NCBI RefSeq assembly: GCF_026151205.1
Contig: NC_087084.1
Location: 7,117,394 to 7,181,393, forward strand
Reading direction: 5' to 3'
DNA length: 64,000 nt
From: Bolinopsis microptera
Lineage: Eukaryota; Ctenophora; Tentaculata; Lobata; Bolinopsidae
Shown: positions 34,241-48,974 of the stretch, piece by piece
How the letters are laid out: every line of letters starts with the position of its first letter
How positions within the stretch are numbered: position 1 is the first letter of the stretch
Program-made: the position numbers and the translations under genes
The notes under the pieces: generated by a model
What the model was told of the DNA's origin: nothing
The model's database searches: none
The model's input: only the letters and a program-made list of their open reading frames with translations

Positions 34241-36792
34241 GCCAACTATGGGCAGTTACAACTTTGATGCAAATGAAGTATCATTGATATAGGTTAATTA
34301 AACTAAAATTAATCATATGAGTAAACAACGGTGTTATTGCAAAGAACTGACAAGGGTATCAGAAACTATATATTAATCTAAGAGACGAAACAAAACGAAT
34401 CATCATACACAAATTTTATAAATACTGCGGCACAGGTATCCTGTTGCTTTCCTTCTCTGCCTCTCAAACCCCTCCGCCTTTCCCTTTCTTCAGGTTTATT
34501 CTTCAATTTTTTAAATTAGATGCTGATATATTTTCTTTCGAATAGTAAATGGCATTATACATTATTTGGTAATCGTTATGTAGGTTGTGTTTAGTGTTTT
34601 GCTAACTAGTTATGTGCCTGTATATTTGAAGAATTTTGAGGCTCACGAGTCTCTCGTACCATGGGTTGTGTTATTGTAAGCTGGTATATGTTCAAATAGC
34701 CTTACTTCGTATGGTGAACTTCGACAGGTTTGCCTTGACATTTCGGACGAGTGTTTTGCCCACCGGGGATCAAAAAATATGATCACCATGAACATTACTT
34801 TGGACACGTGAAACTTATCAAACGAACTGTAATGATTCCATTAAATTTTCTTGTATATTTAGCTAGTTGTATAGTTTGATACACCTCCGATCACAGAATA
34901 GAAGAGCACAATTGGCTCTTTGTTTCTTGAAGACCGTGGTTTCCTCGGTGGCCCGACTAGTTTTTGTTGTGTAGTAGTGCTGGGGAAATAACGCTTTTAA
35001 ATATCAATGAATGTAAATATTGTTTAATGAACATTAGTGCACAGTTTATGTGTAATAAACAAATTTATGGTCAAACATTATATATCGTAGAAGAGGCATG
35101 ATTTACCAACATCACTAAGCATCTGGATGGATAATTAGCACACAAGGATAAACTGACCTTTAAAACATGACCACCGCTATACCACGTGAATCATAGGCTC
35201 CAAAATAAATTAAATTGCACTTAATTTGAAACATCTGGCCTGATTTATTCAAATTGTGGTCCCCTGGGGTTCGGTAAAGCCCTTACAGGGCAACAGGGTC
35301 CTTTTACCAGCCTCAATAAAACTAGTAATGCCAAGTACTGTCATAAATGTAAACCAAACTATTTAAAAAAATAAGATATCTTTGCTAGAATTTTAAATTT
35401 TAAGCCATAGAGCAATATTCTCAATATTTTAAAATTTAAAATAACTTTTTACCCTAACTATGAGGTGGTGCATTTAATACTTGAACTAAAATTCAACTTT
35501 GAAAGTCAATAGGGTATTACGTCACAACAAAATTATAGTTTAAGACATCCATTTTGCATTGTGTTTCCTTATTAGAATTCTATGATATGTTTTGATTGAA
35601 TAATTGTAAATAAATTTAACTTTTGTTTTATTATACTTTTGTTTATTAATTCAGATCGTTGTTAATGAGTTCGCCCACAAAAATGTTCTAATTATGTAGG
35701 AGGGTAAAGGACAAAATGCTAGTTAGTGCTTCTTTGTGCACCGTTGACTACAAGAACATGTTTTGCGGGTTTCTCAGAAGCTTGTATCGGAGTGCGTGTT
35801 ATTTACTTGGTATGCACATAGCCAGGCCAACATTTTGTTTTTGTGTTACGACCGTTGACTACACAGGTTGCAGGAGTATTATAAACACTAAAAAATTATA
35901 CACTATACAAATTTGCTAATACAATATCATGCAGAGTCCGATCTAGCTGCCAAACGTCAGACCACCACAGTTCAGCAGCAAAGTTAAGTTTAAGTGACAC
36001 CGTAACACGAGGTTTAGGTGTCATTTTGTAAATCACTTTATGGATGGATTAATTCAGTAATTGTTGAATGACAATTACAGTCACTTTGCCATACTTAGCG
36101 TTAGGTAATCAGGCTCTGATTACGGCCCAAGAATTAAAAGTACGTCTGAGCGACTAAGAAACACGCGCAAATGTTGAGGACGGAGTAGCTGCGGCGCGAT
36201 TTTTAACATATATTACGTTATAGCGCCGTAAGGGAAAACGGCAATATTTAAGTATTTAAGTATTTGTTTACATAAATTACACGTTTTTATCAATAAATCT
36301 CGCATGGTCCAAAACTGTATAAAGTTGTCTTTATGCCACTCATTATCGAACCTGCATTTGGGAATCTAGAAGAGATCGGTGTTAGCCTTTGTTTTGATGA
36401 GTTTACACGGTTGTGTTCACAAAGTCAGGTTTATTCTGTGGATTGGAAGTAATTGATTTGATTCACCCAAAGCACAAGAAGTTTATAATAAAGTTATGGC
36501 TTGGCTTTGGTGGTATTTGACGGTCATCTCAGTTCAGGACATCGTTTAAGTAAAGAGTAGAAGAGTTATGGGTAACTATATTTAACTATTTATTAAGTTC
36601 AGTTTATAGTAGAATGTTTGTTAAGATTATGAAAAGTAGGAGTTTATGAATGGTAAATAATGGTTTTGTTGATTCCTTGGATTAGTTTCCAGCTCACATG
36701 TTTTATTCCATATTATGGGGTTATTACAAGTTTATTATGAATCTACAGATTTAGTATCCCTAAACTTGGAGGCTCGTAAAACGATACTTGCT

Positions 36793-37363
36793 GTGCCAAC
36801 GCTTTCACTGGATTCAGACACCACCAGTTGGATCACGGAAATTGGTAAGGTTCGGCTATTAGAACGATCGATCTATCGATGAAAGTGTAATAGATGCTTT
36901 TTTATTCGGAAAAATTCTACACCAGCTAACCTTAATGCATGTCGGAGAACTTTTGATGCTGCATGTTTGCATTTCATCACAATCGAGTTGACTAGATGAC
37001 TGCTAGACTTTCAGTTCTTGAACAGAAGTCGCAATCTTCCAACAGGCAGACATCAATTGGGAACAGCTCCCGCCAAAATTCAGGGTCAGCTGAACAACAT
37101 TCTTCTCGTGTTTACCATCAGATGCAGGCGTAAGATAATAATACCTAGATCCGATAAGCTGAGGATGAAAGAAGATAATGGGGCGCATGTTACCAGTGAA
37201 CCACTTTATGGAATAAGCTCCGAAAAAAGATCATTTAAAACATCAGTTGCACTGTTTAGAGTCAAGGTTGTGCAATGCTTGTTCATGCAGAAAACAGGAA
37301 AACATTGTGGATCACACACCCCTGCCTTAAATGTCAGGACAATTGCACCATGTGCCAGCTGAG
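36793..37363 (+). pseudogene. CXC TE-protein fragment, unit 4
   Basis: The block start HAFTGSD is disrupted. The cysteine region at about 37,247-37,345 has lost one Cys codon base early and gained CACACC near 37,318. Confidence 0.55.
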
Positions 37364-37659
37364 ACTTCATAAGTAAGATCTTTCTAGTATATAATATGGT
37401 CATATATAAAGTACTGCTTCGATTTCCGTATTAATTTAGTGAAAAGTTGTAAATATTCATGTTACGTAATTTTTATATTATTTTGATCGAAAATAATTTT
37501 ATTAATTTTTTGAATATTTGTCTTAATAATTGATTAACTAATTAATTAATTTCTAATAAAATGGTTGTCAGATATAAACGTTGTTCTTCTTCCTGTTTTG
37601 AACACATCAGTTTAATCTAGAACTTTCTAAGAACTTCAGATGCGTTTTTATTGAACTAT

Positions 37660-38055
37660 CCGTAGCGGAGTAGAGTCCGCGGCGGATGACCGCCGGAATA
37701 CGAGCGGACTCAGGGCGGTGGCTACGACTACAAATGTATGTACAATGGACTCAGTAATTTTTGGGCGGTTACGAGCGAGCCGTGCGGACTCCGAGCGGAC
37801 TCGGAGGAAGTAAGTCCGCGCGAATCCGAGCGGCTCCGCGGCGGCTAGGCAGAGTGTCCGCCAGCAGAGTATGCACTAGGCGGACTACGGTACGCATGCG
37901 GACTAAGGCGGAGTGCATTGGCGGAATCCGCCGGACATCTACGACCAGACTTGAATCGCCAGGAGTCCGACAGCTCGGCGGACTCCGCTCGGTTTCCGCC
38001 GGACTCCAAGCAGAGGTCCACGTACTTACGACTCAACTCTCCGACATCGGCTAAA
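37660..38055. repeat. GC-rich palindromic block, unit 4
   Basis: Same architecture as the other units with more C-to-A changes (for example CGGACTACGGTACGC), slightly lowering GC. Confidence 0.88.
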
Positions 38056-38224
38056 TTTTTGTCACGTGAAATACAAATAGCATTTGCTATTTTGTGGGTC
38101 AGATGAAAAGGTCGCTAGTGATTAAACTTAAACATTACCCTACTTCTGTCATAGTGTACAACTCTAGTCCTAACTTTGACCCTTTTATGTTAAAACGTTG
38201 ACCCTTAACACCTCCACCAAAACG

Positions 38225-39640
38225 TACCGCAGCGAAATATCATATGTCATTGATATTCGACCAGGTTTACAGTTTTCTTCCAGAAATCGCAAGGTTTATT
38301 TTATGAAAATCAATATGGCCTTAAGAATAATCATTCGACAAGACTTGCTACTTAAATTCTCTGTCGCAGATACTACAATTTAAAATTCACTAGAGATTAA
38401 AATATTCATGTACTAGGAATCTTCCATTTGTTTTAAGGTAAACGCTTTGATACAATCTGTCATGATAACTGCCTTAAAAATGTATGATTATGGAAATTCG
38501 AGGGACTGCAAATAAATTAATAGCCCAGTTACCTCTCTATTAGGAAGCATTATGCTTGCAGTACTTGGAGTAGAATCCGAAAAACTGTCTGTAACTATTT
38601 GGTGTGCCTCAGGGGTCAAGTATTTGGTCCATTGCTTTTCATTATCTAAATCAATGAAATAGTAGTAGGTATCAGAACTAGGTAAGTTTATACTTTTGAC
38701 GATGCACCAAAAGATTTGTTTTGTAGATAATGTTATAAAAACTTTACTGCAAAGCTAACAAAAATTCTTAAACTTGTTAATCATTTGAAGAGTAACTTGC
38801 TGCATATCACACACAAAGAAATGTTGTTATATCCACTTTAAGCCAGAACTGTAGATATGAAACCAGATTCAAACACTAATGAATTGAATGACACTGAATA
38901 AGATAATATTTAATAGGTAGAGGAAAACTAAGTTTCTTGAGTCATTAATGACCACAATAAACTGAACTGGGATGCTCCACTTGAGAGCGTTTTTAAATCG
39001 TATATTGGAAATGTGAGTCTTGTAGACCTATGAGGAATTCAAGACGCTGTGTACCTAAAACACTCTATAAGGAACTTTACCACACCCATTTTTGAATCAC
39101 ACTATGTTTGGAATATCTGTTTGGGTAGGTGTATCAAATAATAATCTAGAGCCATATTTAAAAACACAATAGCAAATGCATAAGAATTCTATTTGGTGTT
39201 AACTGTTGCGTACTTCAATAGTTCAAAACGATGTGCCTGAGTAAGGTATCACTAGGGATAAGTCCGGTAGTTTCAAGCAGTTGTTAGGCTAAAAGATTCT
39301 TTGAACTAGAACACAGTAAACCAAATCTGTAACGAGTATAAAATTCCTGACTGTCCCACAATCTTCATAAGTTGCAACTGTTTACTGGAAATGTTTAAAA
39401 TTGAATAAGTTCAATACAGTATCAATGTTCTTTTATTCAAACAGGTGGAGGCCACCAAGACAGACAACTACCTCATCCCACCAACTCGTCCCTCATATTC
39501 ATCTTCCAATAACCAGTATTTGGAATACTGCCGTAAGTCAACGTGTTGAAATAGACTTCTACACTCCTATCAGTATATTCAAGATTAATCTTAAGGAAGC
39601 TTTGTTACGAACTACAATCTAAATATGACAGACAACTATG
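38225..39640 (+). pseudogene. LINE reverse transcriptase fragment, unit 4
   Basis: VPQGS is recognisable near 38,606 (GTGCCTCAGGGGTC). FADDT at about 38,693 is damaged. The C-terminal AVSQRVEIDF...PISIFK is readable at about 39,525-39,585. Confidence 0.72.
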
Positions 39641-42178
39641 GTGCAGTTACAATTTGATGCAAAATGAAATTATCATTGAAATAGGTTAATTAACTAACTT
39701 AATCATATGAGTAAACCACGGTGTTATTGCAAAGAACCATACAAGGGTATACAGGACCTATATATTAATCTAGAGACGAAACAAAACGAATCAATACAAC
39801 AAATTTTAAATCCTGCGGGGCACCAGGTTCCTGTTGATTTTCCTACTATGCCTCTCCAAACCCTCTCCTTCCCTTTCTTCAGGTTTATCTTCAATTTTTT
39901 AATAATTTGTTAGCAGATTTATTTTCTTTTCAGAATTAAGTATGGATTATAAATTATTGGTATCGTATGTATGTTGTGTTTAGTGTTTTGACCTTAACTT
40001 AGGTAGATGCTGTTTATTTTGAAGAAATTTGAGGCTCCACGACGTTCGTCCCAGGGGTGAGTTGTATGCATGTGTATATGTTCAATCGATTACTTCGTTA
40101 TGGGTGAATCATCGGACAGTTTGCCTTGACCTTTTCGGACGAGTGTTGGCCCACCGGGGATCAATAAAAATTATGTTCACATGATATTACTTTGACACTG
40201 TTGACTTATCCAAACGACTGTATTGATTCATTAAATTTTCTTAGTTTTTTAGATAGTTTATAGTAGTTACACACGATCACGAATAGAGAGCACAATTGTA
40301 TTTGTCTGCGACCGTGTTTCCTCGGTGGGACGACAGGTTTTTTGTTGTGTAGTAGTGTGGGGAAAAAAAACACGCTTTAAATATCAATGAATGTAAACTA
40401 TGTAATTACATTAGTGCAAAAGTTTATGTGGTAAAAAATATTTATGGTCAAACATTATAACTCGTAGAAGGGCATGATGTACCCACTCACTAGATCTGGA
40501 TGGATAATTAGCACAAGGATAAAATGACCTTTAAACATGACCACCAGCTATACCCGTAATCATAGCTCCAAAATAAATAATTTGTATACATTGAAACATC
40601 TGCCTGATATCTTTCACATTGTGTCCCATGGGCTTCGGTAAAGCCCGTCAGGCAACTGGGTCCTTTAACAGCCACAATAAAAAATAGTATGCCAGTACTG
40701 TCATAATTAGTAAACCAACTATTTTAAAAATAAGGATTTCTTTGCTAGAATTTTACATTTTAAGCCATGAGCAAATCTTTCTCAATTAAACATTTAAAAA
40801 ATAACATTTTACCTAAATATGACTTGTGTGGCATTTTCATACTTACTAAAATACAAACTTTGGAAAGTCAATAGATTATTAGTCACAACAAATTATAGTT
40901 TATGACATCCATTTTGCATTGTGTTTCCATTATTAGAATTTCATGATATGTCTTTGATTGAATAATTGGTAATATATTTAACTTTTGTTTTATAACTTTT
41001 GTTGTTTTAATTAGATGTGTTCAATGAGTTCGCCAACAAAAATGTTCAAGTTATGTAGGAGGGTAAAGGACACAATTGCTAGTAGTGACTTCTTGTGCCC
41101 GTTGGACTACAATGAACATTTTGCGGAGGTTTCTCCAGACGGCTTTTATCGGAGTGCGTGTTATTTACTTGGTTAGGCAAAAGCCAGGCCCAACTTTTTG
41201 TTTTTGTGTTAGCCGTGTGCTTGCTACCAGGTTTGCAGAGTATTATAACACTTAAACAATTATACACTATACAAATTTGCTAATTCATATCATGCTGAGT
41301 CCGTTCAGCTGCAAACGTCAGACTCACCTGTTCAGCGCCAAGTAACGTTTAACGTGTACACCGAAACACGAGTTTAGGTGTCATTTTGTAAATCACAATT
41401 AATGGATGGAAATTCAGTATTGTTGAAGAAAATTTACAGTACACTGGCACCTATTGCGTTCTTTATGTCATGGGTCTGATTAACGGCAAGAATATACGTA
41501 CGTGCGCGCATAAGAAACCCGCGCAAATGTTGAGGTAGGGAGTAGCTGCGGCGCGCTTTTAACTATATTACGTATAGAATTTAACGCCGTACGAAACAGG
41601 CAATATTTAAGTAATTTAAGTATTTGTTTACATAAATTCCACGTTTTCTATCAAGAATCTAGCAGGACCAAACTGTTTAAAGGTAGTAATTATGCACTCA
41701 TTAGCGAACTGCTTTGGGCATCTAGAAGAGATCGGTTTAGCATTGATTTGATTGAGTTACAGGATCGTGTTCACAAAGTCAGTTTATTCTGTGGATTGGT
41801 AAGTCCTTGAATTGATTCCAAAGCCAAGAAGATTTATAAATATAGTTATGCTTGGCTTTGGTGGTATTTGACGCGTCATCCCTCAGTTCAGACATGTTAT
41901 AAGTGAGAGTAGAGAGATTGGGTACCCTATATTTCCTATTTTTAAAAGTTATCAGTATTATAGTTCGAAGTTTGTAAAGATTATGAAACAGTAAGGAGTT
42001 TATGGACTGTTATAATGGTTTGGTTGATTCCTTGGAATAGAATTCAGCTCTAGTTTTTTGACAACATAAGGGTCTAAAATAAAAATAAAAAAAAAAAAAA
42101 AAATAACAAGGTTTTCTCTATGGAACTACCGATTTAGATCCCCCTAAACTTGGAGGCACGAGTATAAAACGATACTGC

Positions 42179-42751
42179 TGTGACACACGCGTTTCACTGG
42201 ATCAGACACCAACAGTTGGATCCATCGGAATTGGTAAGGATCGGCTATCAGAACAATGCGCATCTATCGATGAAAAGGTGTAATAGATGCTTTTTATGCG
42301 GCAAATTCTACACAGCAACTATAAAGCATGTCGGAGAACTTTTGATGCTGACAGTTGATTTCATCACATTCGTAGTTTACTAGATGAGCTAGACTTTCAG
42401 TTCTTGAACAGAAGTCGCAAATCTTCAACCCAGCAGACATCAAGTGGGAACAGCTCTACGCCAACATCTGCGGACAGTGAACAACATTCTATATTGTTTA
42501 CCATCAGCTGCAGGGTAAGATATTAATAACTAGATCCGATAAGCTGAGGAGATGAAAGAAGAATAATGGGGCGCATGTACCAGTGACCACTCTTTTGAAT
42601 ACAACGCACCGAAAATGATCATTTAATACTCTCAGTTGCAATGTTTATATTCAGGTTGTGGCAATGATTGTTCAAGCAGAAACTGAAGGAATACATTGTG
42701 GATCAACCTGCCTTAAATGTCAGGTCAATTGCACCAATGTGCCAGCTGAGG
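42179..42751 (+). pseudogene. CXC TE-protein fragment, unit 5
   Basis: HVGELLMLTVDF is readable at about 42,330. The cysteine array at 42,634-42,740 keeps the later Cys codons (CLKCQVNCTNVPAE) but loses the first CxC. Confidence 0.57.
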
Positions 42752-43059
42752 GACTTCATTAAGTAAGACTCTTATCTAGTATATAATATGGTCATATATT
42801 AAGTACTGATTCGATTTCCGATTAATTTTAGTGAAAGTTGTTTATTATTCAATGTTACGTAATTTTAAAATATTTTGATCGAAAAATAAATTTGATATTT
42901 TTGAATATTTGTTTAAATAATTGAGTAACTAATTATAATTTAATTATTCTAATCAAATGGTTGTCAGATAAATAAGTTGTTTCTCTTCCCTGTTTTGAAA
43001 ATCATCAGTTTTAATCTAGAACTTTTCTAAGACATCAGAACGTCGTTTTTATTGGCACT

Positions 43060-43460
43060 ATCCGTCGAGGAGTAGTGTCCGCGGCGGAGCGCCGGACTCG
43101 AAGCGGGACTCACGGCGGTGCTAGCTTAAAATGTATTTACACTGGATCGGGTACATTTTGGCGGACTCCGAGCGGAGACGAGGGACTCCGAGCGGGACTC
43201 CGGAGCGGACTTTAAAGTCCGGCGCGGACTCGAGCGGCCTACGCGGCGGCTCGCAGAGTGTCCCGCCGCAGAGTAAGACACTAGGCGGTCTCCGGTCCGC
43301 TTGCGGACTACGGCGGAGTGCTTGGCTGGACTCCGCGGACCTCTCCGCCAGACTTGAATCCGCCGCGAGTCCGCCAGCTAGGCGGTACTCCGCTCGGAGT
43401 CCGCCGGACTCCAACAGAGTCCTCTGACTTCCGACCTCCGACTTCCGACCATCGGCTAAA
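43060..43460. repeat. GC-rich palindromic block, unit 5
   Basis: Same block. The frames on both strands (about 43,121-43,565) are artefacts of its composition and inverted symmetry. Confidence 0.9.
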
Positions 43461-43629
43461 TTTGTCAATTGACATACAACATAGCATTTTGCAATATTGT
43501 GTAGATGAAAAGGTCGTTAGTGAATAAACTTTTACCATTACCCTCACAAAGTCAATAGTGTACAACTCATAGTCCTATCTTTGACCTATAATGTATAAAG
43601 TATGACCCTAACCCTCCACCTAACCGTCC

Positions 43630-45020
43630 GCAGCGAAATATCATTGTCATTGATATTCTCCAGGCTTTACAGTTTTTCAGTCGCAAGAGAGTATTATATG
43701 TAAATCAATATGCTTCAGAAAAAATCATTCGACAAGCCATGCACTTAAACTTCTCTGTAGACTACATTGATAAATAACTTAGAGGATAAGAATCATGTTC
43801 TAGGCATCTTCATGATTTAAGTAAAGCTTTTGATACAATCTGTCATGATAATGCTTAAAAAACTGAATGATTATGGAATTCGAGGGACTGCAAATAAATT
43901 AATAGCAGTTACCTCTCTAATAGGCAGCATCTTGGTTTGCAGTACTTGGTGAAGAATCGAAATAAATCTGTCTGTATATTTGGTGTGCCTCAGGGGTCAG
44001 TATTAGGTTCCCTTGCTTTTCATTATCTATTCTATGAAATATATAGAGTATCAGACCTAGGTAAGTTTATTACTTTTTGCCGATGACACAAACATATTTG
44101 TTGTAGTTTATGTATAAAACACACTTTCTGCCAAGCTAACAAAATCTTATCCTAGTTACACTTCTATATATGAAGATAACTTGCTGCATATCAACACAAA
44201 AGAAATGTTGTTATATCCACTTTATGCCGAACTGTAGAAATTGACCTGATTCAAACACCTTATGAATTAGAACTGACACTGAATAATATAATACATTATA
44301 ACGGTAGAGGAAACTAAGTTTCTTAGGAGTCATTGATTGACCAAAAAACTGACTGGATGCTCACTTGTGAGCGTAAAATCGTAATTGATATGTGAGATTG
44401 GTTAGGACTATGTGAATCAGACGCTGTGTACCTAAAACACTCTATAAGGACCTGTACCACACCCTTTTTGAATCACAACCTATGTATATGGAATATTGTT
44501 GGGAGGTGTATCAAATAAATAACTAGAAGCCATATTAAAAACAATAGAAATGCATAAGAATTCTCTTTGGGTGATAAATGATTGCGTACTTCAATAAGAA
44601 ACTTCAAAACATGTGCCTGCGAAAGGCCTATCATAGCGGATAAGTCCGGTAAAGTTATCAAGCCAGAGTGTTAGGCAAAGATTTCTTTGAACTAGAAACA
44701 CAGGTAAACAATCTGCTAAGTAGTTTAAATTCCTGACTGTCACCGATCTTCATACAGTTGCACTGTTTATGGAAATGTTTAAAATTAATTAAGTTCACAT
44801 CACCAGTCTCAATTGTTTCTTTATTCACAGGTCACCAAGGACGAGACAACTACCTCATCCACCCACTCCGTCCTCACTATTCATCTACCAAATCAACATG
44901 TATTTGGACTCTCACTGCCCGTAATTCAACGAGTGAATAGACTTCTCCAATCCTACAGTATATTCAAGAATAATCTTAAGAATAGCTTTGTTAGAAACTA
45001 ACAATCTAAATATGACAGAA
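43630..45020 (+). pseudogene. LINE reverse transcriptase fragment, unit 5
   Basis: Among the clearest copies. SKAFDTICHD lies near 43,823, VPQGSVLG near 43,987 (one extra T after it), an intact FADDTNIFVV near 44,083, and FKNNLK near 44,970. Confidence 0.78.
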
Positions 45021-47557
45021 ATATGGTGAAGTTACAACTTTGATGCAATTGAATTATCATTGACAATAGGTTAATTAACCTAACTTAATCTTATGAGTTA
45101 AACCACAGGTGTTATTGCAAAGAACCATGACAGGGTATCTGACCTATATATTAATCTAAGAGACGAACAAAACGAATCATCATACAACAAATTTTAAAAT
45201 CCATGCGGCACAGTATCCGTTGTTTTCCAACTCTGCTCTCCCAAACCCTCTCCTTCCCTTTCTTCGGTTTATTCTTCAATTTTTTAAATGTAGATAGCAG
45301 ATATATTTTCTTTCGAATAGTATATGGCATTATACATTATTTGGTATCGTAGGTTGTATGTTGTGTTTAGTGTTTTGATAAAATAGTATGTGCTGTATAT
45401 TTGAAGATTTTGAGGCTCACGAGTACTAGTCCCATGGTGGAGTTGTAGCTGAGTATATGTTCAAATCGCCTTATTCGTTTGTGTGAAACATCGACAGGTA
45501 TTGACCTTGACACTTTCGGACGAGTGTTTGCCCACCGGGGATCAAAAAAAATATGATCACCATTGAACATTACTATGACACGTGAACTTATCATCGTCTG
45601 TAATGATTCCATTAAATTTCTTAGTATATTTAGTGTTTATAGTAGATACACACGATCACAGAATAGAAGAGCACAATTGGCTCTTTGTTCTGCGACCGTG
45701 TTTCCTCGGTGGGCCGAACAGTTTTGTTGTGTATAGTGCTGGGGGAAAAAAAACAGCTTTAAATATCAATGAATGTAAATATTGTTTAATTGACATTAGT
45801 GCCCACAGTTTATGTGCGTAAAACAAATTTTTGGGTCAAACATTATATATCCGTAGAAGGGCATGATTTTACCCACATCACTAAGATTGGATGGATAATT
45901 AGCACACAAGGATAAACTGACTTTAACATGACCACCAGCTTACCACGTAATAATAGCTCCAAATAAATATTGCTCTACATAGAAAAATATGGCATGATAT
46001 TATCACAATGTGGTCCATGGGGTTTAGGTAAGCCCTTACAGGCATACTGGGACCTTTCTTTTACCAGCCACAATAAAAACTTGTCTGCAGTACTGTCATT
46101 AAACTGTAACCAACTATTTAAAATTAAGATATCTTTTGCTTAGAATTTTACATTTAAGCCATAGAGCATTCTTCTCATTTTTAAATTTAAAAAAACATTT
46201 TACCCTAACTATGATGTGGTTTGGCATTTTCATACTTAACTAAAAATCAACTTTGTGCAAAAGTCAATAGATATTAGTCACAACAAAATTATAGTTTCTA
46301 AGACATCCATTTTGCATTTTGTGTTCATTATTAGAATTTATGATATGTATTGATTGAATAATTGGTAATAAATTTAACTTTTGTTTTATTAAATTTTGTT
46401 TTTATTAATATAGTGTTAGTTCAATGAGTTCGCACAAAAATGTTAAAATTATGTAGGGGGTAAAGGACACAATTGCTTAGTAGTTGCTTCTTGTGCCGTT
46501 GACTACAATGAACATGTTGCGGTTTCTCCAGTCGGCTTTTATCGTGGAGTGCGTGTTATTTCTTGGTTATGCACAAGCCAGGCCAAAATTTTGTATTTGT
46601 GTTAGCGGGATACCAGGTTGCAGAGTATTATAAAACACTAAACATTATACACTATAAAAATTTGCTATTACAATATCATGCAGAGTCCGATCTAGCTGCA
46701 AAAGTCAGACACCCACAGTTCAGCCGCCAAGTAACGTTTAAAGTGAAACACCGAAAACCGAGGTTTAGGTGTCATTTTGTGAAATCACTTATGGATGGAA
46801 TAATTCAGTAATTGTTGAAGAAAATTACTGTCACTGCCACCTATGCGTTATGTCATTGGGTATGATTAACGGCCAAGAATAAAATCGTACGTGCGGCTAA
46901 GAAAACCCGCGCAAATGTTGAGGTTGGGAGTAGCTGCGGCGCGCCTTTTCTGACATATTATTAGTATAGCGTCCGTTACGGGATTCTGCAATATTAAGTA
47001 ATTAAGTATCTTGTTTACATAAATTCCACTTTTACAATAAATGTAGCATGCGTCCATAACTGTTAAAGTTGTCATTATGCCACTCATTATAGAACTGCTT
47101 TGGGCATCTAGAAAGAGATCGGGTTTACGCCTTGATTTGATTTGAGTTTACAGGATTGTGTTCACCAAATTCAGGTTTATTCTGTGGATTGGAGTCCTTG
47201 AATTGATTCAAAGCCAAGAAGATTTATAAATAAAGTTATGGCTTGGCTTGGTGGTTATTAGACGGTCATCCCTCAGTTCCAGGACAATGTTAAGTAAGAT
47301 GTAGAGAGTTATGGGTACCCTATATTTCACTATTTTTAAAAAAGTTCCGTTTATAGTACCGAAGTTTGTAATGGTTATGAACAGTAATGAGTTTATGAAT
47401 GTTAATAAGGGTTTGGTTGATTCTTGGAAAATTGAATTCAGCTCTAGTTTTTTGGAAAATAAAGGGTCTAACAAGTTTATTATGAAAAAACGTTTTTTTT
47501 TAAAAAACCCGAATTTAGGATCCCTAAATTGGAGGCACGTAAAACACGATACTGCTG

Positions 47558-48111
47558 TGCCACGCATTCACTGGATCAGACACCAGTTGGAACCACGGAA
47601 TTGGTAAGTTCGGTATTCAGAACGATCGCATCGATCGTTGAAAGTGTAATAGATGCTTTTTATTCGGCAAATTCTACACCAGAAACCATATTGCATGTCG
47701 GAGAAATTTTGATGCTGCAGTTGATTTCATCAAATCGAGAATGATAGATGGAAGCTAGACTTTCAGTTCTTGAACAGAAGTCGCAAATCTTCACAGAGAC
47801 ATCAAGTGGAACAGCTCCCGCCAACATCTGGGGACAGATCTGCACAACATCTTTCTAATCTTGTTACCCATCAGCTGCTGGGTAAGTAATAATAACCTAG
47901 ATCCGATAAGCTGGGATGGAAGAAGAATAATGGGGCGCATGTACATGACACTCTATGTATTTACAGCTCCGAAAAAGCTCATTTTAAAACATCAGTTGCA
48001 ATGTTTAAGTCAGTTGTGGCAATGTTGTTTCAGCAGAAAAGCAGAGGAATTCATTGTCGATCAACCTGCCTTAAATGTCAGGACAATTGCACCAATGTGC
48101 CATGCTGGTAG
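47558..48111 (+). pseudogene. CXC TE-protein fragment, unit 6
   Basis: ESVIDAFYSANST is readable at about 47,640. The cysteine region 47,996-48,100 is shifted and has lost a base in the first CxC. Confidence 0.55.
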
Positions 48112-48409
48112 GACTTCATAAGTAAGACTATTTTCTAGTATATAATATGGTCAATATATAAAGTACTGGCTTCTTTCCCGATTAATTATGTGAAAAGTTG
48201 TTTATTATTCATGTTACGTAATTTTTAAATATTTTGATCGACAATAATTTTATATCTTTATGAATATTTGTTTAATAAATGATTAATAATTATTTACTTA
48301 TTAATCAAATGGTTTGTCCAGATAAAAAGTTGTTCTCTTTCATGTTTTGGACAAATCAGTTTAATCTTGAACTTTTAAGAAATCAGAAGTCGTTTTCTAT
48401 TGGCACTAT

Positions 48410-48810
48410 CCGTCGGGAGTAGAAGTCCGCGGCGGAGCCGACGGACTCCGATCGTACTACGACGGTTGCTCCGCTAAAGTGTATTTACACTGGACACGAG
48501 TTCATTTTGCGGACCATACGAGCGGAGGCCGGAGCGGACTCGAGCGGGACTCCGAGCGGACTTTAAAATAAAGTCCGCGCGGACTCCGAGCGGCTCCGCG
48601 GCGGGCTCGGCAGAGTGTCCGCGCAGAGTAAGCCACTAGGCGGACTCCGGTCCGCTGCGGACTCCGGCGGATGTGCTTGGCGGACTCCGCCGGGACTCTC
48701 GCCAGACTTGAATCCGCCGGGAGTACCGCCAGCTCGGAGGAATAAGCCGGAGTACGCCGACTCCAACAGAGTCCACAGACTTACGACCTCCGACTTCCCG
48801 ACCTCGGCTA
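48410..48810. repeat. GC-rich palindromic block, unit 6
   Basis: Last copy. TAAAATAAAGTCCGCGCGG near 48,565 replaces the usual TTTAAAGTCCGCC centre. Confidence 0.9.
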
Positions 48811-48974
48811 ATTTAGTCACTGTGACATACAACATAGCCATTTTGCAATATTGTGGTCAGATGAAAAGGTCGCTAGTGATAAACCTTAATCATTTACTCC
48901 TCACAATGTCAATAGGGTACAACTCTAGTCCTACTTTGACTCTATAATGTATAAACGTTGACCTAACCTCCACC

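Larger units (their letters stand above)
30282..35647 (+). repeat. Array, unit 3
   Basis: Full unit of 5,366 bp with CXC 31,439-31,999, GC block 32,300-32,705, RT 32,880-34,240 and 3' region from about 34,405. A run of 14 T near 30,670 is private to this copy. Confidence 0.88.
35648..41008 (+). repeat. Array, unit 4
   Basis: Full unit of 5,361 bp with CXC 36,793-37,363, GC block 37,660-38,055, RT 38,225-39,640 and 3' region from about 39,795. A copy of CGACCGTTGACTAC is misplaced near 35,849. Confidence 0.88.
41009..46406 (+). repeat. Array, unit 5
   Basis: Full unit of 5,398 bp with CXC 42,179-42,751, GC block 43,060-43,460, RT 43,630-45,020 and 3' region from about 45,185. An A-run near 42,080-42,103 is private to this copy. 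Confidence 0.88.
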